A DNA stretch of 64,000 nt from Candidatus Levyibacteriota bacterium (lineage in GTDB: Bacteria; Patescibacteria; Microgenomatia; Levybacterales; UBA12049): contig JAJDCG010000001.1 of assembly GCA_029260965.1 (NCBI GenBank), positions 372,001 through 436,000 of the forward strand, read 5' to 3'. A program made the translations under genes and the position numbers. Below the pieces are notes generated by a model. The model had not been told where the DNA came from, did no database searches, and saw nothing but the letters and a program-made list of their open reading frames with translations. Shown piece by piece: positions 52,404 to 60,700 of this stretch. Position 1 is the first letter of the stretch. The number at the start of each line of letters is the position of its first letter.

Positions 52404-53848
52404 ACAAAAAATTAAAAATACTTTTAATTTTAAGTATATTAATCCCGCTTGTGATTGCAGTAACCCGTATCATAAGCGGTAACATATCGTTTTGGTATGA
52501 TCCCGCGCGCGATTTACTTTTAGCGATTGACAATCATCAAAAATTCAGCCTTATAGGTCAGACCTCAGGAATTCCCGGCATCTTTTACGGTCCATATTGG
52601 ATTTGGATATTAAGCATTGTACTTTTGGTTTTCAAGGATCCCAGAATTGTCGCGTTCATTGTTCTTACTATTCCTTACTTTACTATTTTCCCATTTATTT
52701 TATATAAATTAAAAGATGTTTGGGGGTTGTGGGTTTCAGTCATGCTTTGGCTTTTTTTCATGTTTTCCTACGATGGATACGTTATTCATCTCTGGAATCC
52801 ACACCTTGCTCCAGTTTTGACATTAGCAACTGTTTATTTACTCTCAAAAATTGATTTTAATAATAAAAATTTTACTAAATTGAAGATTGCTGCACTAGCT
52901 GGATTTCTAGCAGGGTTTACAATGAATTTTCATATTTCTTTCGGTCTTGGACTAGTGATAGGATCCACAGTTTTCGTATTTTTGAGGCGTAATATCAAAG
53001 CATTTGCATTATTTATAGCTGGTCTGGTTCTTGCGTTTGTGCCGTTTGTTGTATTTGAGCTGCGTCATGGATTTAACCAGGTATCAACAGTCATACAAAC
53101 AATTACAAGCCCAACAGCAGTAGTCAGCGAGCAGTCAGGAGTAAGCACTCAGATCTTTTATCTATTTTTTGATAGTTTGTCACGGTTAATCAATATTCCA
53201 GATGGGGCAGGAATCGTTTTCTTTTTTACGGTAATAGTTAGTTTGTTTTTAAAAATAAAGAATAAAAAAATAAAACTCTCAAAGAATGAGAAAGGCATAC
53301 TTCTTTTAACATCGCTTATTTCACTTTCAACTCTTAGTATTTATTTGTTATCCAAAAATCCAGTTTGGGACTATCATTTTATTGGTTTTGAAATTTTATT
53401 TCTCTTTTTTTTGGGGATTATTTCCAAACATTTAAAAATATTTAGATACTTACTTATTGTATCTTTGTTAATTTTGATTTTGATAAAACTAGTAGATTTT
53501 TCAAAAGAAATTAGCGCCAATCATTTATCAAATTCATCACTTGTCACAAAACAATATATAGTTGATATTATTTATTCAAATTCAGAAAATCGTGATTTTG
53601 GTGTCTTTACATTTAGCAATACTGCATATGCTCCTGCTTTTGATTATCTTTTGATGTATCATGATGGTGTCAGTAATTATCGGGGTGAAGAGAGGGTGGA
53701 TCTTGTTTATCTTATTATCCCATGGACTACAATTGATTTGAGAGATGATTTTATTGATAATAGGACACCAAATGAAGAATATGAAACAATCAAAAAATGG
53801 GAAATTGATGATGGAACTCTATTATTGAGGAGGGAAAGATTTGAATAA
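52400..53848 (+). CDS. GT-C-like polytopic membrane protein
   Basis: 482 residues starting at the ATG of an ATGA overlap. About eleven membrane helices. After helix 1 the outer loop has SFWYDPARDLLLAID (a possible catalytic Asp pair) and IPGIFYGPYWIWI; LWNPHLAPVLTLATVYLL follows near residue 130. This is the pattern of GT39-related membrane proteins that have lost the shared locus signature. Donor and acceptor are unknown. Confidence 0.75.
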   Translation: MNKKLKILLILSILIPLVIAVTRIISGNISFWYDPARDLLLAIDNHQKFSLIGQTSGIPGIFYGPYWIWILSIVLLVFKDPRIVAFIVLTIPYFTIFPFILYKLKDVWGLWVSVMLWLFFMFSYDGYVIHLWNPHLAPVLTLATVYLLSKIDFNNKNFTKLKIAALAGFLAGFTMNFHISFGLGLVIGSTVFVFLRRNIKAFALFIAGLVLAFVPFVVFELRHGFNQVSTVIQTITSPTAVVSEQSGVSTQIFYLFFDSLSRLINIPDGAGIVFFFTVIVSLFLKIKNKKIKLSKNEKGILLLTSLISLSTLSIYLLSKNPVWDYHFIGFEILFLFFLGIISKHLKIFRYLLIVSLLILILIKLVDFSKEISANHLSNSSLVTKQYIVDIIYSNSENRDFGVFTFSNTAYAPAFDYLLMYHDGVSNYRGEERVDLVYLIIPWTTIDLRDDFIDNRTPNEEYETIKKWEIDDGTLLLRRERFE

Positions 53849-53849
53849 A

Positions 53850-55382
53850 ATGAAGTTTTTACTACTTTTTGCATTAATTACAATTGGAGGCTTTCTGAGA
53901 ATTTTTAACGTAGATCAAAACCCTCCTGGTCTTTATATAGACGAGGTATCAATTGGTGTTAACGCTTACGAAATTCTTACTAGGGGAGTAGATGAGCATG
54001 GTGTGTCATTTCCCCTATTTTTTGAAGCATTTGGAGAATACAAGATGCCAGCATATATCTATCTCGTCTCAGGGGCAATGGCAGTTGTCGGCAAGATTGA
54101 TCTTGCAGTACGTCTTCCGTCAATCATTTTTGGCATTCTGACAATACCGCTACTATACTTATTTATTAGAAAGCTAATTGAGTTAAATCCGAAACAGATA
54201 CAAAATAATAAATTTCAAATTTCAAAATTCAAAATTCCAATAGTTGCGGCAGCATTATTGGCGCTCTCCCCTTGGCATATACACTTTTCTCGCGCTGGTT
54301 TTGAGGCAAATGTGGCACTTTTTATCTTTCTATTGGGATCATACTTTGGGTTACTTTTTTGGAGTAATAAAAAATACAAATTTTTGATTTTATGTTTTAT
54401 CTTTTTTTCTCTTACACTTTATACCTACAATGCCTATCGTGTAATTTCACCTCTTATGGTCCTGATTATTTCACTATTCATATTTTTAAAATTTATTAAG
54501 TTTAGAAAAAAAGTAGTTGCTGCGCTTATTGGTTTTGCACTTCTTATTTTACCTGTAGTTCAGTTTTCCATGACTGAGGCAGGCGCAACACGTTTTGATG
54601 ATGTATCTGCCTTCACTAAGTACGAGGACAGATCTTCACAGGAAAAGCTGAAGATTTATCCTATGGAAGTGATGAATAACTATTTTTCTTATTTCTCTTT
54701 GGAATTTTTATTTTCAACTGGAGACAACAACAACCGCCACCAACTGCCTGGCTTTGGTCTTGTCTGGCGCTGGCTTATACCATTTACCCTGATAGGTTTT
54801 TATCAGAGCATGCACAGGAAAAATAAATTATTTAAATACTCATTTTTAACCATGTTGCTTCTAGCACCACTTCCAGCCAGCATTGTTCAGCCAAATCCTC
54901 ACTCGCTAAGATCACTTCTCATGGTACTTCCCCTCACTGTTTTTGCCGCATATGGTTTAGTTTGGTTTTTTGAACATTTTAAAAAATACAAGCTTCTTGT
55001 TGCTTTTTGCTTATTGCTTATCTCTTTTTACGAATTTAGTCTTTTCATGCACAATTATTATTTCCACTACCCGCGTGCAAACTCACCAGATTGGGGAGCA
55101 GGATACAAGCAGATGACATTGCGGATGAATGAGATAAAAAGTGGTTATGATCATATTGTGGTCGACCAAAATCTTTCGAATGCGTCTTCATATATTGATT
55201 TTTATGGAGATGGTATTGAGCCATTGTATGTTGATACTTCGTGGACCAAACCAGATGCTTGGGATGAAGAGGATGTTTTGTATGTCAGGCCTTTTTACGG
55301 CAATCGAGAGGGAGAGTATATAATTGAAAATATTTATTTACCACAGAGAGATGATATACATGCGCAATTTTGGAAATTATGA
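53850..55382 (+). CDS. GT39/PMT-like GT-C glycosyltransferase
   Basis: 510 residues from ATG 53850; a TTG at 53841 is possible. It shares the signature of the locus: NPPGLYIDEVSIGVNAYEIL, FFEAFGEYKMPAYIYLVSGA, LAVRLPSIIFGILT, and SPWHIHFSRAGFEANVAL. Residues about 114-125 (QNNKFQISKFKI) come from a 7-nt repeat array placed just before the helix that carries SPWHI. About eleven membrane helices and an outer C-terminal domain. Overlaps the next gene by 4 nt. Confidence 0.87.
   Translation: MKFLLLFALITIGGFLRIFNVDQNPPGLYIDEVSIGVNAYEILTRGVDEHGVSFPLFFEAFGEYKMPAYIYLVSGAMAVVGKIDLAVRLPSIIFGILTIPLLYLFIRKLIELNPKQIQNNKFQISKFKIPIVAAALLALSPWHIHFSRAGFEANVALFIFLLGSYFGLLFWSNKKYKFLILCFIFFSLTLYTYNAYRVISPLMVLIISLFIFLKFIKFRKKVVAALIGFALLILPVVQFSMTEAGATRFDDVSAFTKYEDRSSQEKLKIYPMEVMNNYFSYFSLEFLFSTGDNNNRHQLPGFGLVWRWLIPFTLIGFYQSMHRKNKLFKYSFLTMLLLAPLPASIVQPNPHSLRSLLMVLPLTVFAAYGLVWFFEHFKKYKLLVAFCLLLISFYEFSLFMHNYYFHYPRANSPDWGAGYKQMTLRMNEIKSGYDHIVVDQNLSNASSYIDFYGDGIEPLYVDTSWTKPDAWDEEDVLYVRPFYGNREGEYIIENIYLPQRDDIHAQFWKL
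54210..54237 (+). repeat. Heptanucleotide array in a GT39-like gene
   Basis: AAATTTC twice, then AAAATTC twice, in perfect 7-nt register. It encodes NKFQISKFKI in a loop that paralogues lack. Confidence 0.8.
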
Positions 55383-55957
55383 TTAAAAAAATCATTTTAT
55401 TTATTGGAGTATTCGTAATTATTTCAACAGTAGGTCCTTTTCTGGATTGTTGGCGATTTGACGAACGAATTTATTTTTCTCCGCTTGAGATGGATCTTAA
55501 ATTAATTGAGGCAGTTCATAATGACGTTGGATATGCACCCAATATCGCGCGAATTTTTCATAACAAGGCTCAGCTTGGTGCATTTTTTGTATTTGACAGT
55601 TATCTTTATTTTTTTGATATCCGTTTTCTTGCACCCATTTTTTCGCTTGTCGGTTATGTAGGAATATTTTGGGGATTTTGGTATTTGTTTGGTTTAAAAA
55701 ATAAATTTAGACAATTTATAATTTCTTTACTCCTAGTCCTTCCTTTTATAGAAATTTTTAAATTAATTGACAACACTTTTGCCCGTGCTTTGATTATTTC
55801 TGTGCCATATTTTGTATTATCGATTTTTGGGATATGGCAGTTTTTGAAATCTCATAAATGGATAGGCGTGTTGGTGGTTCTGATTTTGGTTGTATTATCG
55901 GTTTGGTACACCGATGTTTTTGGTTCAGGCATAGTTGATGCCTGCAGCAAAGTATAG
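55379..55957 (+). CDS. Hypothetical membrane protein
   Basis: 192 residues from the ATG of an ATGA overlap. A first helix (about 3-22) is followed by an outer loop of about 60 residues with CWRFDERIYFSPLEM and HNDVGYAPNIARIFHNKAQ, then three or four helices. The loop recalls regions of eukaryotic and archaeal GT-C-type proteins but the protein is short; I do not recognise a family. It is the last gene of the second unit. The following 140 nt (55958-56097) hold only the galE promoter. Confidence 0.6.
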   Translation: MIKKIILFIGVFVIISTVGPFLDCWRFDERIYFSPLEMDLKLIEAVHNDVGYAPNIARIFHNKAQLGAFFVFDSYLYFFDIRFLAPIFSLVGYVGIFWGFWYLFGLKNKFRQFIISLLLVLPFIEIFKLIDNTFARALIISVPYFVLSIFGIWQFLKSHKWIGVLVVLILVVLSVWYTDVFGSGIVDACSKV

Positions 55958-56082
55958 CATTACATAAACATAAAATTATGGAAAAATATTTGATTTTATG
56001 ATCCAAACCATGGAATTATGATGAGTTGGGTTATTGATCAATATCTGGTATTGGGAGATAGGTATAAAGTAGGTAATGATTT

Positions 56083-56091
56083 TGCTACAAT
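56083..56091 (+). promoter_or_regulatory. Extended -10 of galE with a leaderless start
   Basis: TGCTACAAT, exactly 6 nt before the ATG at 56098. Transcription is predicted to begin at the A of the start codon. Confidence 0.55.
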
Positions 56092-56097
56092 AGTCTT

Positions 56098-57075
56098 ATG
56101 AAGATTTTAGTTACAGGTGGTGCTGGATATATTGGTAGTTTCATGACTCGTCGCTTGCTTGATGGAGATCACAGCGTCGTGGTAGTTGATAGTCTGGATC
56201 GTGGACATAGGGATGTTATTGATGGTCGCGCAGCTTTTGAAGAGGGAAATTTGTTGGATAATGATTTTCTGAAAAAAGTTTTTGAAAAGTACCAATTCGA
56301 CGGCATTATCCACTTTGCGGGGTTTATAGCAATGGGTGAGTCGATGCAGAGGCCAGATCTTTATTTTTCAAACAATACGTTTGCAACTATGAATCTGTTG
56401 GAGGAGGCACGTCTTGCAGGTGTTAAAAAAATTATTTTTTCTTCAACAGCAGGTGTTTACGGAACACCAAGTAAAGTCCCCATAAATGAAGATCATCCCA
56501 AAAATCCTGAAAATCCATATGGTGAGAGCAAACTGATGATTGAGCGTATGCTTGCCTGGTATCAGAGGATCCACGGTGTTAGTTTTGTCGCGCTTAGATA
56601 TTTTAATGCAGCTGGTGCATCACTTGATGGTAGATTTGGCGAGAGACATACTCCTGAGGAGAGTCATATCATTCCCAATGTCATGAAGGCAGCGCTTTCT
56701 GGTAGTTCGTTCAAGCTTTTTGGATCTGATTATGATACTCCTGACGGAACATGTGTGAGAGACTATATTCATGTGCTTGATCTGGTTGAGGCGCATATAT
56801 TGGCGCTTGAGAGATTGATTAGTAAAAAAGGAGGATTTTACTACAATGTTGGTACGGGAAAGGGTTTTAGCAACAAAGAGGTTGCTCAGATGATAAAGAA
56901 AGTATCAAATGTGGATTTTAGCATAGATATGGTTGGTCGTAGACCAGGAGATACAGACTCACTTATTGCTGCAACCGATAAAATTAGGAAAGAGCTTGGA
57001 TTTGAACCAAAACACTCAGATCTTGAAACAATAGTTCGTTCTGCGCTACTCTTTTACAAGACTAGAAGTTTGTAA
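56098..57075 (+). CDS. galE: UDP-glucose 4-epimerase
   Basis: 325 residues. The NAD-binding GGAGYIGSF motif is at residue 7; the catalytic set is Ser in SSTAGVYG (about 120) with YGESK (Tyr about 141, Lys about 145); the substrate-binding RYFNAAGA, DGTCVRDYIHVLD and FYYNVGTGKGFSNKEV are conserved. It interconverts UDP-glucose and UDP-galactose (or the N-acetyl forms) and supplies nucleotide sugars to the locus. It has its own leaderless-looking promoter. The 62 nt after it hold no gene. Confidence 0.94.
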   Translation: MKILVTGGAGYIGSFMTRRLLDGDHSVVVVDSLDRGHRDVIDGRAAFEEGNLLDNDFLKKVFEKYQFDGIIHFAGFIAMGESMQRPDLYFSNNTFATMNLLEEARLAGVKKIIFSSTAGVYGTPSKVPINEDHPKNPENPYGESKLMIERMLAWYQRIHGVSFVALRYFNAAGASLDGRFGERHTPEESHIIPNVMKAALSGSSFKLFGSDYDTPDGTCVRDYIHVLDLVEAHILALERLISKKGGFYYNVGTGKGFSNKEVAQMIKKVSNVDFSIDMVGRRPGDTDSLIAATDKIRKELGFEPKHSDLETIVRSALLFYKTRSL

Positions 57076-57137
57076 GGCTGCAAGTTGGAAAGACCGTTTG
57101 ACAAACCTTAAAAACTTAAAAACCAAATTACTAATCT

Positions 57138-58169
57138 ATGAAAATTGCAATTGATGTTTCACCTTTAAAGTCAGGTCATAGGGTTCGTGGAGTTGGATCT
57201 TACCTTAGAAATCTCAAAGATGCACTAATTAAGTATCATGACAAAGAGAAATTTGTTTTTTTTGAACACGAATCAGAAATTCCAAGCAATATTGACCTAG
57301 TGCACTATCCATATTTTGATCCCTTTTTTCGTACACTCCCGTTTGATAAAAAATATAAAACAGTTGTTACGGTTCATGACCTTACACCGCTTGTTTTCCC
57401 TCAACATTTTCCAGCAGGAGTGAGGGGTAGGATAAACTGGGAGATTCAGAAATATAATTTGAAAAAAGTAGACAGAATTATAACCGATTCTAAAAATTCA
57501 AAAAAGGACATAGTACGCCTTGCTGGAGTCTCATCTGACAAAGTTGACGTAGTCTATCTAGCTGCTTCGGAGAATTTTAAAAAATTGGAAATTCAATGTA
57601 AATACAATTTACCTGATAAATTTGTTTTGTATGTTGGTGATGTTACTTGGAATAAAAACTTGCCACGTCTTATTGATGCTTGTTTGAGCGCTGGTGTTTC
57701 ACTCGTGATGGTAGGAAAGGCAATTGAAGATAAAAATTTTGATAGATCTAATCTATGGAATAAAGATTTAATTAGAATCAAAGATCAAAAATCAAGGGTC
57801 AAAGATCAGATTATAACGCTAGGTTTTGTATCTGATGAAGATTTGGTCGCTATTTATAATAAGGCAACTGTATTTGCAATGCCCAGTCTTTATGAAGGGT
57901 TTGGATTGCCTATTCTGGAGGCAATGCAGAGTGGCACACCGGTTGTAACAAGTGATCGAGGTTCAATTCCTGAGGTTGTGGGTGATGCTGCTTTGATAGT
58001 CGATGCAGAAAATTCAGAAAGTATAGCAAGTGTTATAAAGGAGGTTTTTGATAACGAAAAGCTTCAAAAAGAATTATCTGAAAAAGGCTTGAAACAAGCG
58101 AAGAAATTTAGATGGAAAAAGACTGCTGCTCAAACGCTTTCAGCGTATGAGCGGGTTCTTGGTTCCTAG
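57138..58169 (+). CDS. GT4-family glycosyltransferase
   Basis: 343 residues, GT-B fold. N-terminal half: IDVSPLKSGHRVRGVGSYLRNL, then VHDLTPLVFPQHF; C-terminal half: FVLYVGDVTWNKNLPRLIDA, then MPSLYEGFGLPILEAMQSGTP with the conserved E-x7-E, and SIPEVVGDAALIVDAEN. Such enzymes add hexoses to lipid-linked glycans. Residues about 213-224 (IKDQKSRVKDQ) are encoded by a 7-nt repeat array in the loop before LGFVSDEDL. The last codons and the stop lie in a second array of opposite orientation. Confidence 0.9.
   Translation: MKIAIDVSPLKSGHRVRGVGSYLRNLKDALIKYHDKEKFVFFEHESEIPSNIDLVHYPYFDPFFRTLPFDKKYKTVVTVHDLTPLVFPQHFPAGVRGRINWEIQKYNLKKVDRIITDSKNSKKDIVRLAGVSSDKVDVVYLAASENFKKLEIQCKYNLPDKFVLYVGDVTWNKNLPRLIDACLSAGVSLVMVGKAIEDKNFDRSNLWNKDLIRIKDQKSRVKDQIITLGFVSDEDLVAIYNKATVFAMPSLYEGFGLPILEAMQSGTPVVTSDRGSIPEVVGDAALIVDAENSESIASVIKEVFDNEKLQKELSEKGLKQAKKFRWKKTAAQTLSAYERVLGS
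57777..57809 (+). repeat. Heptanucleotide array in a GT4 gene
   Basis: ATCAAAG, ATCAAAA, then ATCAAGG, GTCAAAG and a partial unit, in strict 7-nt register. It encodes the IKDQKSRVKDQ loop. Confidence 0.85.
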
Positions 58170-58182
58170 TTCTTAGATCTTA
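58155..58182 (-). repeat. Inverted heptanucleotide array at the GT4 3' end
   Basis: Plus-strand units GTTCTTG, GTTCCTA, then GTTCTTA and GATCTTA. Their complement (CAAGAAC-like) is the same family as the array at 58558, in opposite orientation, and the stop codon of the GT4 gene lies inside it. Confidence 0.8.
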
Positions 58183-58203
58183 GTAGAATAATAATTTACT
58201 ATT

Positions 58204-58587
58204 ATGAATAATTTTGAAAAACTTGAAGCATGGAAAGAGTCTCATAAATTAGTACTTATGATTTATAAACTAGTTAAGAAGATTCCCTCAGACGAGAAAT
58301 TCAGATTAATAGATCAGCTATGCCGTGCCGCAAGTTCTGTCCCAGCAAACCTGGTTGAAGGCGGAGCTAGGGCATACAGGAAGGAATATATTCAATACTG
58401 CTATCAAGCAAGAGCTTCTTTGGAAGAAACAAAGTATCATTTAATACTTACACGCGATTTAGAATTTTTAAGTACAAGAAACTATGCTGAGATTATGAAT
58501 CAGGCGGATAAAGCCGGAAAATTAATAAATGGTTTGATATCATATTTGAGGAAAAATACAAAAGACCAAAGGCCAAATAATCTATGA
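58204..58587 (+). CDS. Four-helix-bundle protein (23S rRNA IVS-type)
   Basis: 127 residues. NFEKLEAWKESHKLVLMIY, then LIDQLCRAASSVPANLVEGG and YIQYCYQARASLEETKYHL are the clear marks of the four-helix-bundle family found in 23S rRNA intervening sequences and related to the Avd accessory protein of retroelements. The role of stand-alone copies is unknown. It lies between a heptanucleotide array in one orientation upstream and another in the opposite orientation downstream, and its last ten residues are encoded by the latter. No reverse transcriptase is nearby. Confidence 0.9.
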   Translation: MNNFEKLEAWKESHKLVLMIYKLVKKIPSDEKFRLIDQLCRAASSVPANLVEGGARAYRKEYIQYCYQARASLEETKYHLILTRDLEFLSTRNYAEIMNQADKAGKLINGLISYLRKNTKDQRPNNL

Positions 58588-58613
58588 TCCAAGAACCAAC
58601 ATCCAAGATCCAG
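58558..58613 (+). repeat. Heptanucleotide array spanning two genes
   Basis: Eight consecutive 7-nt units, all in register, such as ACCAAAG, GATCCAA; one unit holds the flippase start codon. It encodes both the C-terminus of the four-helix-bundle protein and the N-terminus of the flippase. A GCGCGC-TTC-GCGCGC hairpin follows at 58620-58634. Confidence 0.85.
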
Positions 58614-59870
58614 CATCTGGCGCGCTTCGCGCGCAATCCTCTCATCTCAGGTAGTGCCGTCATGTTTGTTGGTTCTCTCCTGGGTAATGTATTTCATTTT
58701 CTTTTCAATATTTTCATGAGCCGTAGTTTGAGTGTTGCAGAATACGGGATACTAATCGCACTCACTTCAGTTGCTACATTTCCGGGATTTCTATTTACTT
58801 CAATAGTTCCGACTACTGTTCGTTTTGCAACGACTTTTATCACAAACAACGAGAAGGGAAAGCTTAAAGGACTATATATAAAAATTAGTAAAATTATGTT
58901 TTATTCAGGTGTGTTTTTTATGGCGCTTTTTGTCATTTTTTCCAGTCAAATTGCCAGCTTTTTGCGCATAGAAAATATCCAGTCATTTATTTGGTTTTTA
59001 GGAGCTTGGGTGATGGTTGGTTTGATTGGCAATGTAAATATGGCTTTTTTTCAGGCGCAGCTTTCTTTTAAATTTTCGTCATTCCTCACTTTTCTTGGCG
59101 GAATTCTCAAGTTTATATTTGGTGTCACGCTTGTGCTTTTGGGATTTAGAATAGGTGGGATATTGGTAGGAATAATTTTATCTGGATTTGTGGTTTTCTT
59201 GGTGGGACTTGTGCGTTTGCGGCCTATTTTTTACAACGCCACAAAATCTGTGCATATGAGCTACGGAGAGATTCTTCATTTTGGAGTACCTGCTACACTG
59301 GCGCTTTTAAGTGTAACTTCTTTTATAAATACAGACATCATACTTGTCAAGCATTTTTTTCCAGCGCATGAAGCAGGTCTCTATGCAGGATTGTCTCTAA
59401 TAGGAAAAGTAATATTTTATTTTTCTGCTCCTATTGGTGCTGTTATGTTTCCACTGATTGTTAAAAAACACGAACTTGGTCAAGCGAAGGGTCGGATGCT
59501 CTTGGCATCTCTCGGTCTTGTTTTGATTCCATCAGTAGCACTTACCTTGTTTTATTTTATTTTTCCAGAGTTCACAATTGGTTTTTTTCTCAAAAGAGCT
59601 GACTATCTGGCGGTGTCAGGAGTGCTTGGATTTTTTGGACTTTTTATGGCACTTTATGCCATTCTTTATATGTTGACCAATTTTTATCTTTCGATTAAAA
59701 AAACAAGAATCTATATCCCGATTTTTGTTGGTGCGCTTTTACAGATTGTCCTCATTTCTTTTTTTCATGAAAGTTTTTATCAGGTTATTGCCGTCTCAAC
59801 AAGCTTAACATTTTTACTTGTTGTTGGGCTTTTGCTATACTACAGGCATGCCACGCGTGAAAGAATTTAA
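58584..59870 (+). CDS. Wzx/MATE-type polysaccharide flippase
   Basis: 428 residues, about twelve membrane helices. SAVMFVGSLLGNVFHFLFNIFMSR, then SVAEYGILIALTSV (about 52-65) and PTTVRFATTF are typical of the polysaccharide exporter family. The first 18 residues are encoded by a 7-nt array and a GCGCGC hairpin and are not conserved-looking, so the original start may have been near residue 19 or beyond. It is the second flippase of the locus. The start overlaps the previous gene by 4 nt. Confidence 0.88.
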   Translation: MIQEPTSKIQHLARFARNPLISGSAVMFVGSLLGNVFHFLFNIFMSRSLSVAEYGILIALTSVATFPGFLFTSIVPTTVRFATTFITNNEKGKLKGLYIKISKIMFYSGVFFMALFVIFSSQIASFLRIENIQSFIWFLGAWVMVGLIGNVNMAFFQAQLSFKFSSFLTFLGGILKFIFGVTLVLLGFRIGGILVGIILSGFVVFLVGLVRLRPIFYNATKSVHMSYGEILHFGVPATLALLSVTSFINTDIILVKHFFPAHEAGLYAGLSLIGKVIFYFSAPIGAVMFPLIVKKHELGQAKGRMLLASLGLVLIPSVALTLFYFIFPEFTIGFFLKRADYLAVSGVLGFFGLFMALYAILYMLTNFYLSIKKTRIYIPIFVGALLQIVLISFFHESFYQVIAVSTSLTFLLVVGLLLYYRHATRERI

Positions 59871-60666
59871 AATTAATCTTCTCTCTGTAGTCATTCCCTC
59901 ATACAAACAGGAGAAAACAATTGTAAAGGATATCAAAAACATAGTAAAAAATCTCAAAAATCTTGGTGTTAAACATGAGGTGATAGTGGTGATTGATGGA
60001 AAAGTTGATAAAACACTTGAAAAGCTTAAAAAAGGTTTTGGTTCTTTGCTTAGGGTTCAAAGACGATCCAAGTCAAAGATCCAAGAGCTGAGATTAAAGA
60101 ACTTGCGCATAATTTATTACGGAGAGAATCAGGGTAAAGGTCATGCTGTTCGAATAGGCATGATGACAGCCAGAGGTGATGTGGTAGGATTTATGGACGC
60201 TGGGATGGACATACATCCTGCAGGATTTAGGATGCTCCTCAATCACATGGAGTGGTATGATGCGGATGTGATTGTCGGTTCCAAACTTCATCCTGTATCT
60301 CAGGTCAGGTATCCCATCTACAGGAAAATTCTGTCCAAAGGTTACAGAGGAGTGACGCGTCTCCTGTTTGGATTCAAAGTACGTGATACACAGGTTGGTC
60401 TCAAGTTTTTTAGAAAAAAAGTTGTTCGCAAAGTCTTTCCAAGGCTTCTGGTTAAAAAATACGCTTTTGATATAGAAATTCTCGCAGTCAGCTATCAATT
60501 GGGATTTAAAAAGATCTATGAAGCACCAGTGATGATAGTGTTTAAAGAAAATAGTATTGACAAGAAAGGCCTGTTAAAGATAGTCTATCTGATGCTCATA
60601 GATACGGCAGCAGTATTTTACCGCATAAAATTCCTTGATTATTATAGAAAACGGCGTAGATCTTAG
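59848..60666 (+). CDS. DPM/ALG5-like GT2 glycosyltransferase
   Basis: 272 residues from MPRVKEFK, overlapping the flippase by 23 nt. LSVVIPSYKQEKTIVKDI opens the GT-A fold, GENQGKGHAVRIGMM, MDAGMDIHP (metal site) and VRDTQVGLKFF match the dolichyl-phosphate glucosyltransferase-like family. The usual DDGS reads IDGK, which may weaken donor binding. Residues about 60-85 (VQRRSKSKIQEL) are an insertion encoded by heptanucleotide-like repeats between conserved blocks. Confidence 0.85.
   Translation: MPRVKEFKINLLSVVIPSYKQEKTIVKDIKNIVKNLKNLGVKHEVIVVIDGKVDKTLEKLKKGFGSLLRVQRRSKSKIQELRLKNLRIIYYGENQGKGHAVRIGMMTARGDVVGFMDAGMDIHPAGFRMLLNHMEWYDADVIVGSKLHPVSQVRYPIYRKILSKGYRGVTRLLFGFKVRDTQVGLKFFRKKVVRKVFPRLLVKKYAFDIEILAVSYQLGFKKIYEAPVMIVFKENSIDKKGLLKIVYLMLIDTAAVFYRIKFLDYYRKRRRS
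60055..60086 (+). repeat. Degenerate ATCCAAG-type repeats in a GT2 gene
   Basis: ATCCAAG occurs twice, separated by TCAAAG, with a related TTCAAAG upstream. Spacing is partly 6 rather than 7 nt. It encodes an inserted loop. Confidence 0.55.
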
Positions 60667-60686
60667 ATCCTCGATCTTAGATCGTA
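60659..60686 (-). repeat. Inverted heptanucleotide array at a GT2 3' end
   Basis: Plus-strand GATCTTA, GATCCTC, then GATCTTA and GATCGTA in strict register; the stop codon of the GT2 lies within it. Orientation is opposite to the array that follows at 60701. Confidence 0.8.
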
Positions 60687-60700
60687 GGAGAATGATCTCC
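60687..60700. repeat. Small hairpin at the orientation switch
   Basis: GGAGA-ATGA-TCTCC, a perfect 5-bp inverted repeat exactly between the two oppositely oriented heptanucleotide arrays. Confidence 0.6.

Noticed and set aside
57076..57137. Promoter before the GT4 at 57138 with TTGACA at 57098
   Set aside because: No acceptable -10 lies 16-19 nt downstream, so I could not support a promoter there.
58204..58587. Diversity-generating retroelement around the Avd-like protein
   Set aside because: No reverse transcriptase, template repeat or variable repeat is seen nearby; only the four-helix-bundle gene is present.
58620..58634. GCGCGC-TTC-GCGCGC hairpin as a terminator
   Set aside because: It lies within the flippase coding sequence, has no T-run after it, and is more likely part of the repeat-derived N-terminus.
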